In this document: positions 44,401-50,400 of the stretch, in pieces | How the letters are laid out: each line of letters opens with the position of its first letter | Numbering within the stretch: the first letter of the stretch is position 1 | NCBI GenBank assembly: GCA_037039925.1 | Contig: JAXRKP010000268.1 | Coordinates: 85,601-149,600, forward strand | Length of the DNA: 64,000 bases | From: Doris montereyensis | Lineage: Eukaryota; Mollusca; Gastropoda; Nudibranchia; Dorididae | Reading direction: 5' to 3' | Notes under the pieces: generated by a model | What the model saw: the letters and a program-made list of their open reading frames with translations, nothing else | What the model was told of the DNA's origin: nothing | Databases searched by the model: none | Translations under genes and position numbers: made by a program

Positions 44401-46409
44401 TGCAACTGATGGATAAGGTGCTATCTTTCTTTGTTCGTCTCAAAAAGAGTGTGGCATCCCAAAGTGGTTAGGCTGCCAGACTTGGGATCATACTGGTCCC
44501 AGGTTCGAATCCTAGTAAAGCTTTGTCAAATGTTGTGTTCACTTTGGAAAGATACTTAACATACATTATCCCCACTGACCCAAGTGCAAATGGGTTAAAA
44601 ACACTAGCTTGAGAGTAAAAACCAGAGTAAGACTAACGGAATTAGACTAGTGTCCTGTCCAGGAGATGATCATTATCACTTGTTCCGTGCTTCAGGCTAT
44701 AGAAACTGAGAGAACCTCCAGCTCTATGGGCTGTAAAGACCTTGAAGGAACTTTACTTTATACTTTATTCAGAGTCATTTGCATAGCGTTGAAAATGAAA
44801 CAAGTGCTGCCAATTGTGATGTAAAATTAAGACTTCAACTAATTCTTGACAGCTTACCCATGCAATGGCATCTAGCCAAAAATCCAGGTGGTCCTCACAG
44901 TTAATGAACCATAGTAAAGTAGGAGCATAAGACATCAATGAAAATGTTTCTGACTTGCCGACATGATTCTTAATGTTGGACAGGTGAAGGTTTGCTGGCA
45001 ATAATCCATCTTTACCGATGAGTTCTTTGTTTTGAAGAAGGCTTACAAGATATGCCACACCTTGAAAAAACAAGACAAAAAATCCCATAAAGAATGACCC
45101 ATCTCAACAAGCATTTCTCAGATTTATGTAGTTAATGCATAATATTTGTTTTTTAGTTCCCTAAACTTTCTGACGAGCATGCAACAGAGCTGCCTTCAGA
45201 CAAAGTGTTTTGAACATCTCTTTCAATCTTCTTATCTGTCAAGAACCATGTACTCATTCACACGCATGAGATAAATGATGAAAGCAGAATGACTTTGATT
45301 TGCTTTACCCACATCCACAACTAAGGTGATCTCTGGGGTTTTTAGAAGGACTTTTAATTTTGCCCGGGCTGCCCTTTAAACAGCCAAGGGATCTTTAACG
45401 TGCACAAAGTGTTGTGATCTGCACACAGGACGTACTTTTTACCATCCGTCTCCGATAGGAATAAAAGTTGATCAACCTACCTGGACCAAGAGGGTAGATT
45501 TTACTAAAACCACTCAAGATATTTTTTCAACTGTTGGCGGGGTTTGAACCCATGACGTTCAGGTTGAGAGGCCGACACCTTGCCTTTGGACTAATGAGTC
45601 TCACTAAGCAGAGTGACATACATAGGCTAAGGATAAAAACAGCTTGACAACAATAAATATGTCTCTGTGAGCTTTGAATCCAGTGTCTTTGAGATTACAC
45701 ACTAAAGGCTTTGACCACAAATTTGCATCATCACAATGATGACTCAAGACACTCATAAATGTATTTTTGTGAGGGAAGGGGGCGGGGGAGGAACTCGAGG
45801 AAAGTGTCATCCACTCAACAAAAAGGTCATGGGTTAGCATTCCCAAACAGGTGAATAATTCTCATGATTTGTTTGTGTTTAAACCCCCGCCCCCCCCTCC
45901 AGTAAAGTGAATTGACATCTAGTCCCATCGGAGATGGGTGATAAAAATGAGGTCTCATGTGCAGATCACAACATTCTGCGCATGCTAAAAATTCCTTGAC
46001 TAGTTACAGGGCCGTCCAGGAGACGTTGCTTTTCCTGCCATAAAAACCTGGACTGATCCATACTATGAGCCATTATAAGTTACTGTCTCAAAGGAAGTTT
46101 CTGTTAGTTTCTACCTTTTAAAGCAACATGGAAGATATGAAATATAATGCATATATGTTAAGATTTCCAAATCAAACAACATGCTATTACCGTAAATGAA
46201 ACTCATGTAACGGACGATAACGATTCGAAATCAACCAAAATGTTCCACGAAGATGATTGGCTTTAAGTTGATTTGAAGGAGCAGTGGTATTTCCATTATT
46301 TTTATCATCATGAAATTTGTCTTTGTTGGGCTTGCTGTTGTCTGTCAGTTCTTTATCTTTCCTTAGGCGGTGTCTTTGCCATCCCCATTGTCCATGATCT
46401 GTCTTATGT
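23247..46409 (-). CDS. LMF1: Lipase maturation factor (LMF1-type), multi-exon gene
   Basis: LMF1 is a multi-pass ER membrane protein needed for folding and assembly of homodimeric lipases. Twelve coding exons on the minus strand follow the family order, with matching phases: HLRGTFWLI, LLQNKELIGKDGLLPANLHL, GLSISIFMMVTGAGI, SLVNVGQGW, FSFG (microexon), WESQILETGFLTIFLCPM, YRWLIFRIMIGA, GDKCWRDLTCMNYHYE, TQPVPNPLSYYMHQSP, SGNLSFLNWLTILPSLACFD, MNSSFDPLRLVNTYGAFG, WEEYEFKCKPGD, SPYHYRLDWLMWF, HLAGKLLVNSN, RPPPR, AEHYRYWFTRL, and the stop at 23247. LIKIRGD...CWRDLTC and the rest favour LMF1 over LMF2. The region is about 23 kb, with introns full of repeats. Six places need a one-base change to keep frame (exons at 46191, 43400, 39819, 38510, 35504 and 30256), while splice sites are intact. 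The exon carrying the start codon is not resolved; a divergent TANGO6 gene begins at 47346. Confidence 0.9.
23413..24669. other. LMF1 last intron, left part
   Basis: Contains a family D fragment near 24045-24150 (GATTTAAGAGGAGACAGC, CCTACCAGTAGCACC), and a C-rich block at 24495-24605 that is G-rich in the LMF1 sense strand and could form a G-quadruplex. No other signal. Confidence 0.45.
24658..25068. repeat. 48-bp minisatellite in LMF1 intron, about 8 copies
   Basis: Unit CCATGTGCCTACAACCACCG + CAATCCACAATAAATGTAAAAAAACACC. Ends about 34 bp from the exon at 25102. The open frames on both strands are unit translations. Confidence 0.95.
25102..25211 (-). CDS. LMF1: LMF1 exon: HLAGKLLVNSN ... 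FNPFKGRPPPR
   Basis: Acceptor CGGTCAG, donor GTACAC. Clean: NYQHNPWLVHLAGKLL and SLMEFNPFKGRPPPR. Ends in phase 2, matching the last exon. Confidence 0.92.
25250..25590 (-). repeat. SINE, family B, copy 5
   Basis: Minus-oriented, from the tail TTGGTTTGATTTGATTTTAC, through AAGGGATCTTTAATG and TCTGCACACCAGGACCTC, to ACACCTTGTCTCTGGACCAC. Confidence 0.88.
25680..25975. repeat. TTCTTCTTCCTTTCG pyrimidine minisatellite
   Basis: About 15-bp unit CTTCTTCCTTTCGTT repeated over 300 bp, followed by a 47-bp direct duplication GGCATCTATATATCACATAA + AGCTAAATTTCTC (about 25971 and 26011). Confidence 0.93.
26040..26230 (+). repeat. Repeat family D, two partial copies
   Basis: GAAACTCAAGGTGAATCAGG and two AAAGGACCTACCTGCAC / TAGGACCTACCTGCAC ends about 75 bp apart. 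Confidence 0.5.
26231..27104. other. LMF1 intron sequence, possible LINE 3' remnant
   Basis: AT-rich. Around 26535-26560 the string AGGTAATTTGTTCCACAGAA echoes the 12750 segment (CAACTTATTCCACAGGCGGA), which codes for the LINE C-terminal WNKLP motif on the other strand. Decayed; nothing else is recognised. Confidence 0.35.
27105..30249 (+). mobile_element. RTE-like non-LTR retrotransposon, 3'-truncated and interrupted
   Basis: Plus strand, antisense to LMF1. It starts with 3-4 tandem ~57-bp 5' monomers (CTGCCTTGCAGGCGGGTC...AGTTAACCC). Next is an apurinic-type endonuclease: TVIFGTWNVRAINGKK (about 27450-27500), then DTKKKGQGIENVG and LIFSGVDVKDRS (to about 27645). The frame is interrupted by about 1 kb of non-LINE sequence and resumes at about 28710 with NGERLIDFCIKN, KHIHKYTRV and DHHLVIAKMRL (about 28985). 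The linker and reverse transcriptase follow: TAWWNENVKTKIKEM, KTPGADQDYPEMIK, NWKKGTVVRIHKNG, NYRGISLLSV, HQSGFRLGRSVQDHIF, CFIDLEKAFDAVRR. Frameshifts lie near 29600, 29960 and 30165. The element ends inside the RT at TCAVR (30249), losing the catalytic FADD part. Confidence 0.85.
27651..28700. mobile_element. About 1-kb non-coding insert splitting the LINE endonuclease
   Basis: Begins at a T-run after KDRSD coding sequence and ends near a C-run (28674-28691). LINE coding resumes within about 20 bp. Inside are GGTTGCCATAGAAACGGCCG + CCATCTTGAA and ACCTGTGTGCCAAATATAAT, echoed at about 41620-41940 (GGTTGCCATGGAAATGGTTG + CCATCTTGAT; ATACCAAATTTCATGAAG). Family not recognised; not coding. Confidence 0.55.
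30256..30438 (-). CDS. LMF1: LMF1 exon: VTKKRTEVIFQGTS ... YRLDWLMWFTAFQ
   Basis: Acceptor GTTTTCAG. The donor is GTTAGC, weaker than the others. Reads VTKKRTEVIFQGTSSDD, then, if one C is restored in GACCC (about 30377), YSPETVWEEYEFKCKPGD and SPYHYRLDWLMWFTAFQ. A LINE fragment abuts the donor within a few bases. Confidence 0.88.
30500..30825 (-). repeat. SINE, family B, copy 6
   Basis: Minus-oriented: tail TTTGATTTGATTCGATTTTA, body CCAAAGGGATCTTTAACG and GGTGTCGATCCACCTGCC, head ACACCTTGCCTCTGAACCA. Confidence 0.9.
30826..31265. other. LMF1 intron spacer, nothing recognised
   Basis: T-rich in the middle (30980-31060). A possible family D tail at 31185-31215 (GACGTAGGTCCTACTGGTAG). No coding signal. 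Confidence 0.4.
31270..31400 (+). repeat. Repeat family D, copy
   Basis: AATCATATGCTGTGATCTCT, GGGTGAATTGAGACGAAACA, GTAGGACCTACCAGCCCC. Confidence 0.65.
31435..31612 (+). repeat. Repeat family D, copy
   Basis: TTTACCCTGTCCACCATTGA, GGTGATCTCAGGGTGAATTA, AGAGGAAACAACAAGATGAA, AGAACCTACCAGTAGCCC. Directly precedes the 18-bp satellite. Confidence 0.7.
31613..33075. repeat. 18-bp minisatellite in LMF1 intron, about 80 copies
   Basis: Unit AATATCTATACACAGTAG, with AAC, CAC and ATT variants. Minus-strand frames read YRYSTV repeats (18 = 6 codons), giving long but meaningless open frames. On LMF1's sense strand the unit contains CTACTGTGTATAGATATT. Confidence 0.96.
33096..33212 (-). repeat. tRNA-derived SINE, family A, copy 6 (3' fragment)
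   Basis: Only the 3' body is present: GGCCCATAAAGCCTGAGCTT, CAGTCTCTATAGCGTGAAGG, CACCTCCTGGACAGGACGCA. 5'-truncated, as expected from retroposition. It lies 54 bp from the LMF1 exon at 33266. Confidence 0.85.
33266..33415 (-). CDS. LMF1: LMF1 exon: LIAYLSIPVI ... MNSSFDPLRLVNTYGAFG
   Basis: Acceptor CCTTTTCAG, donor GTGGGT. Clean: QVHKQCWTCVGILIAYLS, then HQAMNSSFDPLRLVNTYGAF. An alternative acceptor four bases downstream (exon from 33411) keeps the same reading frame within the exon. Confidence 0.9.
33630..33960. repeat. Interspersed repeat family E, copy 3 (uninterrupted)
   Basis: ATTCTGAGTTGGTCGTTCTT, GTTGCCAGGCCACTAAGAGT, GTTTTCGTTCGAGGAATGCT, CCGATCTAATAATCGTACTT. Serves as the empty-site reference for the nested SINE at 7605-7863. 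Confidence 0.7.
34185..34670. repeat. About 26-bp minisatellite (ACAGACATACAAAGATAACGAG)
   Basis: Irregular tandem copies of ACAGACATACAAAGATAACG + AGAAAA, roughly 18 units. The reverse-strand Phe/Val/Leu/Cys frames are shadows. Confidence 0.92.
34671..35089. other. LMF1 intron spacer
   Basis: Fragments reminiscent of SINE A (about 34815-34915: GCCGAGTCAAGTGAGGAAAA, CACCTTTCCTAAAACAAC, CAAGGTTTGAAAC), heavily decayed. No gene. Confidence 0.4.
35090..35275 (+). repeat. SINE, family C, copy 2 (degraded)
   Basis: TTAATTGATTGGTCGTGGGC and TTTTCATGGCGAGCGATG recall the tRNA-like head. CTTTGTATTTGTCATGTTAT and CGGGGCTTTAATATCATTTC recall the body. Confidence 0.65.
35352..35460. repeat. 48-bp tandem repeat, 2.3 copies
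   Basis: ACAGAACGCAAATATGACCT + AATATACTTTCGACCTAAGGCATC, repeated just downstream (in LMF1 sense) of the exon at 35504-35684. Confidence 0.85.
35504..35684 (-). CDS. LMF1: LMF1 exon: VVLIMSGNLSFLNWLTILPSLACFDD
   Basis: Acceptor TTTGAAG, donor GTAAGA. The start matches the family perfectly, followed by a variable loop GASAKVQKVHAIVKSNEKSP. The exon leaves one base, but the next exon needs two, so a base may be missing here or another donor may be used. Confidence 0.82.
35950..36090. repeat. Repeat family E fragment
   Basis: AGTACGATTATTAGATTGAG, similar to the 17.58-kb copy. Confidence 0.45.
36065..36389. repeat. 15-bp AT-rich minisatellite (TTTTAATTATAAACC)
   Basis: About 20 imperfect units. 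The array resumes at 37088-37130, so the sequence between is an insertion. Confidence 0.92.
36390..37087. mobile_element. About 700-bp insertion inside the 15-bp satellite
   Basis: Starts GGGGGCGTCCGGGTGAGCTG and ends near GGGGAAAAAAGTGAAAATTC, with the same satellite on both sides. Contains AACATGGCCGCCGTTATC and TTGAAATTTGGTACACAGCT. No coding frame. It may relate to the inserts at 27.7 and 41.6 kb, but similarity is weak. Confidence 0.5.
37165..38318 (-). mobile_element. RTE-like non-LTR retrotransposon, 5'-truncated copy
   Basis: Minus strand, sense with LMF1. From the 5' side: DNIFTIRQIIEKFLKRN, CFIDLEKAFDTVRRDELWH, EHNVEQNLIEAIK, QGCILSPLLFITFMDSV, SFANDLVLFGKLESDL (the FADD position reads FAND), RVNAKKTKTMLVT, then the 3' end RWFGHVNRMNDNRIVKS and GRPRKKWEEDI. 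It overlaps and matches the 27.1-30.2 kb copy at TIRQII...EHNVEQNL, so both are one family. Frames are broken. Confidence 0.85.
38510..38676 (-). CDS. LMF1: LMF1 exon: TQPVPNPLSYYMHQSP ... IGGGIQILFQ
   Basis: Acceptor TTTTCAG, donor GTAGAA. Reads TQPVPNPLSYYMHQSPEIMH and NHFIELVAP, then after an apparent one-base loss (about 38565) LLLLSRKFAMIGGGIQILFQ. 167 bp where 168 fits. Confidence 0.9.
38755..39038 (-). repeat. tRNA-derived SINE, family A, copy 7
   Basis: Minus-oriented: ATAGAGCCAGACCTTATCGC, GGACAGGACGCTAGTCTTAT, CTAACCACTCCGCCAATGAT. Confidence 0.88.
39165..39565. repeat. 65-bp satellite made from the family C SINE head, about 6 copies
   Basis: Unit GCCTTGCCATGAAAAGAGAG + GGCACCAATGGAACGAAACC + TGTGACCTCCACGTCGACACCCATT, the reverse complement of the family C tRNA-like head (compare 20680-20735). 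Arranged head to tail. Confidence 0.9.
39585..39690 (+). repeat. SINE, family C body, opposite orientation to the head array
   Basis: ATCCCATTGGTGCCCAGAGA, CTGTCTATTCCTTTGTTCCT, ACAGGGCTTCAATATTATCC: the family C body in plus orientation, joined to the minus-oriented head array. Confidence 0.75.
39819..39883 (-). CDS. LMF1: LMF1 exon: GLIKIRGDKCWRDLTCMNYHYE
   Basis: Acceptor GTTCTCCAG, donor GTAAAC. The conserved GLIKIRGD...CWRDLTC signature. It needs one extra G in a GGG run (about 39867) to stay in frame. 65 bp where 66 fits. Confidence 0.9.
40060..40200 (+). repeat. Repeat family D, copy
   Basis: ATTTAACATGTCCACGAAGG, TGGTGATCTCAGGATGAATT, GCAAACAGCAAGATGAAA. Confidence 0.65.
40612..40760 (-). 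CDS. LMF1: LMF1 exon: WESQILETGFLTIFLCPM ... RWLIFRIMIGA
   Basis: Acceptor TATATTGCAG, donor GTAAGT. Clean: WESQILETGFLTIFLCPML, LPKATPPSF, YRWLIFRIMIGA, one of the most conserved parts of the family. 149 bp = 2 + 49 codons. Confidence 0.93.
40900..42660. other. LMF1 intron between microexon and the 40.6-kb exon
   Basis: Holds a G-rich block at 41478-41512, a GTTGCCATGGAAATGGTTGC-containing stretch similar to the 27.7-kb insert (41560-41960), and otherwise AT-rich sequence. No exon signal beyond the microexon at its right end. Confidence 0.45.
42664..42674 (-). CDS. LMF1: LMF1 11-nt microexon (WFSFG junction)
   Basis: The exon is GTTTTCTTTTG, preceded by a strong acceptor (GATTTTCTACAG) and followed by GTGAGT. 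Placed between the flanking exons it completes TGG (W), adds F, S and F, and gives the first base of GGC (G). The result reads GQGWFSFGWESQ, matching the conserved W-Y/F-S-F-G-W-E-S-Q of LMF1. Without it the flanking exons are out of phase. Confidence 0.85.
42681..43399. other. LMF1 intron, nothing recognised
   Basis: AT-rich, no repeats that I can name. Confidence 0.5.
43400..43508 (-). CDS. LMF1: LMF1 exon: GLSISIFMMVTGAGI ... SLVNVGQG segment
   Basis: Acceptor CTCCTTAG, donor GTAAGA. The first half reads VGLSISIFMMVTGAGI and the second LLICQWLLYHSLVNVGQGW in another frame. One base appears missing near the AATTGGCCC string (about 43460). 109 bp where 110 would fit phase. Confidence 0.88.
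43512..44448. other. LMF1 intron, nothing recognised
   Basis: Contains one GATAAGCGCATGCCC string like the motif in 17.4-18.3 kb. No coding signal. Confidence 0.45.
44449..44757 (+). repeat. tRNA-derived SINE, family A, copy 8
   Basis: Plus-oriented: CCAAAGTGGTTAGGCTGCCA, CCCAGGTTCGAATCCTAG (B box), CTCCAGCTCTATGGGCTGTA at the 3' end. Has an internal duplication of AGACTAACGGA/AGACTAGTG. Confidence 0.9.
44858..45060 (-). CDS. LMF1: LMF1 exon: LLQNKELIGKDGLLPANLHL segment
   Basis: Acceptor TTTTTCAAG, donor GTAAGC. Fully open: VAYLVSLLQNKELIGKDGLL then the PTLLWFINCEDHLDFWLDAI region. 203 bp = 2 + 67 codons, in phase with both neighbours. Confidence 0.92.
45295..45610 (-). repeat. SINE, family B, copy 7
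   Basis: Minus-oriented: TTTACCCACATCCACAACTA, CAGCCAAGGGATCTTTAACG, GGCGGGGTTTGAACCCATGA (B-box region), ACACCTTGCCTTTGGACTA. Confidence 0.92.
45785..46040 (+). repeat. SINE, family B, copy 8 (5'-decayed)
   Basis: TCAACAAAAAGGTCATGGGT, CTAGTCCCATCGGAGATGGG, CAGATCACAACATTCTGCG, TGACTAGTTACAGGGCCGTC. Lacks the tail. Confidence 0.8.
46191..46409 (-). CDS. LMF1: LMF1 exon: N-terminal cytosolic part and first membrane segment start
   Basis: Acceptor CCCTCAG before 46409, donor GTAATA after 46191. Begins as the third base of a codon, reading HKTDHGQWGWQRHRLRKDKE, a charged Asn/Asp/Lys-rich stretch, then HLRGTFWL. Reading on into the membrane segment (IRIVIVRYMSFIY) requires removing one T in ATTTCG (about 46233). 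With that correction the exon ends in phase 1, matching the next exon. Confidence 0.8.
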
Positions 46410-46462
46410 CTGAGGGAAAATGAAAGAAACATCAAATACTTTAATTTTCTGTCACTGAATGT

Positions 46463-46491
46463 ATATATATATATATATATTTATATATATA
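46463..46491. repeat. (AT)n microsatellite
   Basis: Short AT dinucleotide tract in the LMF1 5' intron. Confidence 0.9.
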
Positions 46492-46635
46492 AGCTAAACT
46501 TGCAGTTAGAAGAAACTAACTCATCTTTTAAATTAATCTTACATCTTCTTTTGGTACTTTTATGACTAGTCTTTTATTGTGATCATATGCTTGGGTGTAT
46601 ATGTATAATAATTGAGACAATAAAATAGCTGATAA

Positions 46636-47035
<400 letters not shown>

Positions 47036-47212
47036 TAGAAGAGAGGAGAGAAATTTCAATTCATAGGTCCTTGCTATTTTTTTTGCCAACAATTTAAGTG
47101 TTTCAGCTTTCTAGACTAGATTAAAAACAACTTTGAAATTATGAAGTATTCAACGTAATTCACCCTACTAAGAGATCACTACAATAAATCAACGCTTACT
47201 ACTGCTTACACC

Positions 47213-47345
47213 TAATGTTTTTGTTGTTCGTCTCTTCGCCGTGTGTGTGCTGTGAGTAGTGTTAAGTGTTAATACTGTTGAGTGTTGCTTATGTTTGTCG
47301 AATCTGTATTTTAAGAGTAACTTCCTTCCTCCCATGTTCCAGTAT
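47213..47345. promoter_or_regulatory. Candidate bidirectional promoter between LMF1 and TANGO6
   Basis: TANGO6 coding starts at 47346 on plus. On minus a plausible exon donor (TTAG then GTGTAAGC) lies at 47212/47211, suggesting that a 5' exon of LMF1 begins within or beyond this interval. No TATA box; the short GC-richer spacing fits a shared head-to-head promoter. The LMF1 transcription start is not resolved, and its first exon may overlap TANGO6 exon 1 antisense. Confidence 0.45.
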
Positions 47346-47457
47346 ATGGCTGCGCCCGCAAAGAACGTTGAAGTTGAAGTCATGCTTTACAAGGAACTTA
47401 TTCGGGGTTTACAGATATTAACCACTTCATCAGCTTCACGACAGAACTTATCAGAGG
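47346..47457 (+). CDS. TANGO6: TANGO6 exon 1
   Basis: ATG at 47346 (MAAPAKNVEVEVMLYKELIR), donor GTAATT, ends in phase 1. An in-frame ATG also exists at 47331 (MFQYMAAP) and further upstream at 47259. I chose MAAP because it is the first residue of a typical N-terminus. Kozak context is poor for both. Confidence 0.7.
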
Positions 47458-50400
47458 GTAATTACTGGTCATTCCATATTATTTTCCAATGTTATTCCAT
47501 TTGAAACAAAAAATCTAGGTGAGGATTTCCAGTCCCTTTAGTCACACCCTGGACCGTGCTGTGTTATTACTTTTATATTAGATCTAGATCTACACTATAG
47601 TCGTCTGCCGAACTCCACAGTCCACGGGTGATATAAACATCGCGGCATTTTGGCGAAGGTGGTGCATTTTTACAAAGTCACCCCATAACACATTATAAGT
47701 ATTGCCATTCGGCATAATTACACTTTAGCACCGCCAGGCAGTATCGAACTTGAAAATAGTTAAACGATACTGTTCGCAGTGTATTGCCGACCTGACTCGC
47801 TGAAAAAACACTGTGATCACGCTCTCTCGCCGACTCAGGTCAACTGACCGCAAATGATGGCTAGCCTACCGTGATACTGATTTTCCTCACTTCTCACTGA
47901 TCACAAGCCTCCGTGACTGAGTGAAAAAAAACTAAATTGCTATGCATTTCCGGCGACCTATGCTTGTCTCGGATGGGAGGATTTGGGGTTGTGGGGAGTC
48001 GCTCAAGGGGAGCTTATGTGTGAGGTTAAAGGAGCAGTGTAAGGGATGGTTGATAGGTGGTTAACAATAAAACATATTTTGCTCACCTTCAGACGCCCAG
48101 CCCTGGCTAAATCTGTCCTATATCTCGAAGGAGATTCAAGATCATCTCCCTTTGGACAGGCTGATTTCTGCGCCACATGCACTCACTGAGATTGAGAGCA
48201 AAGTGCTAGGGTCTCATCTGGTCAGAGGACAAGGAGCATGTAGATTGTGTCTTCTCTTTCTCACGCCACAAGACGCAGACGACAGTTGCGCTTTGGGCAA
48301 AACCCTATACAGTTGGCTAAATGCAATTGTTGATTCCAAACTGTCCGTCTCCCGATTTAAAGCCGTGAAATTCACAACTTTTGTCGGTTGACACGTGTCC
48401 TCTTTGCCACAGGAGATCCAACAGCATTTCTACTAGCCATCTTGGAAACTAATCGATTGGGCGCAGACAAGACAAAATGATACCGTACTCACTTCGCCCT
48501 TTTGTACACTTTTCGTTGACTCACATTATCCATTACAATTTTTATAATACTTGTTACTTTAAACAATCTTCACACATACTAGACATCCATGGATATCAAA
48601 AGGAAAGAACAAAACAACTTTCCTATTGTGTAATTTTTATTACATTTTAACATTTCAGCCATTGGTAAATTGTAAATAATTCTTTTTATTGGTAATTTAT
48701 TAAGTATATTGTACTACACACATACAAACTTTTCAAACAATTTGTCACACGTCAATCAATCAATATGCCCAAACTGCGTTCTTTTATGCAAATTAGGTAA
48801 CATGGACTGGTAAAACGCTTAAGAAAAATACTCATATTATCATAAGCCAGACAACCAGATTTGTCGATAACATGTCTCCATAGAGTCAACTGCTACCTTG
48901 AACTGATGGTTGGTTTCAGTCTGTCAGATTTATGATAGTCTCGGTCCAGTCCCTTGTCATTGTCACATGTGAACTACTCGTGTTCATCAATCAGTCAGTC
49001 TGTCGTCACTTCTCACTCACTCATTGAACTGGCCGTTGTCGTTAAGTCCTTAGTCCCGGACATCCGTCGTTGCAATACTGTCACACGATCCATGATTGAC
49101 CCACATTCAAAATAGCTCCTCCCACTAACTCTTTACTTTAATTTCTTTCTTTCTTTATCTTCCACAAAAACCATGCCCTAACTTTTTATCTCACCCTTCA
49201 AAATAAACTCTTTATTATGTCCCTTGGGTGGTATCCCCTTCACGGAAGTCTTTCCCACTTTAACTCTCAGAGATCCTCTGTTTCATTCTTACGTAAATTG
49301 TTTTTATTAAATTTGATTTTAAAAACCCAACTGAACAAAAAGGAGAAAGAAAAGAATGATGAGGAAATACAGTACTTAACCCTTTCAGGCGGGTCCCGTA
49401 TATTTGCATGCCGCTGGTCACTCTAAGCACACCTACGCTAGTGGCGGGTCCTGTACATTTGCATCACTCCCGGCCTTCCAGTAAGACAAAGCTGCTAGTG
49501 GCGGGTCGCTATATCTGCACTGCAGTGCACTCAAAGACGGTTTTCGGGGATGCCTCTATTCTGACCAATTACATTGATCAACCCACGCCACGCCAAACAG
49601 AAAGTCTATTATTTTTAAGGGGTAAAAGTGATAGTTCATTTCCGAGTCTAACACACACACTCGATATATTTTTATAAAGAGATACAACACACATGAGCTC
49701 TATCTCAAACGCAGGCTGTGTGACCCTCTGCAAAGTGGACAAAACCAAAGACTCTTCGATGACCGCAACTTCTGGACAGAGGTCAATTACTTAAGTAAGA
49801 AGCTCCACCCACAAGTAAGAAATAGTGATTGATATAAATAAAAAATATCAGTGGCCAATCACATTGCTGCATTGCACACCTCTGGTCAGCCTGAATGGAG
49901 GGCGTGATCTTCAGTCAATGAAAAGAAACCATGTTCAGGGTTGACCAATCAGTGGGAACATCGTGTTGATGGTTATATTGTTAAACGTCACATACTTCAA
50001 AATATATCTCCACCTCTTTTTCGCATAAGAATGAAGAGATTAGAGTGTTGAAAGTTCAAGGGAAAATTTGAGTTCAGCAACAAAGGAACTTTTGATCTCT
50101 CAAACAGGTCCATTTCACATGGTCATGACATGTGGTATCTGGACTAAGGAAGGGCGGCTATTTAAAGTGCATTAGAAACTACACAAGAGTCTATCTTCCT
50201 ACTGTATAGAAAGGACTAAGGAGGAGACACATCCAGAAGTGGGGGGGAAGATGTGAAAAACCACTGGATTGCGTGAAGCGGTGGAGACTGTTTGGGAGGA
50301 GGTGGATTACTATTGAACTGTAGGAAGGAACAGCCAAGAATACAAAACGGTGGTCACTCATGTCATTGTAAATGAGAGGTTGATACTAGTTATAGACAGG

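Noticed and set aside
47189..47383. 64-codon minus frame as LMF1 exon 1
   Set aside because: It is antisense to TANGO6 exon 1, and its donor at 47212 leaves the wrong phase for the 46409 exon. Kept only as a hint for a 5' exon.
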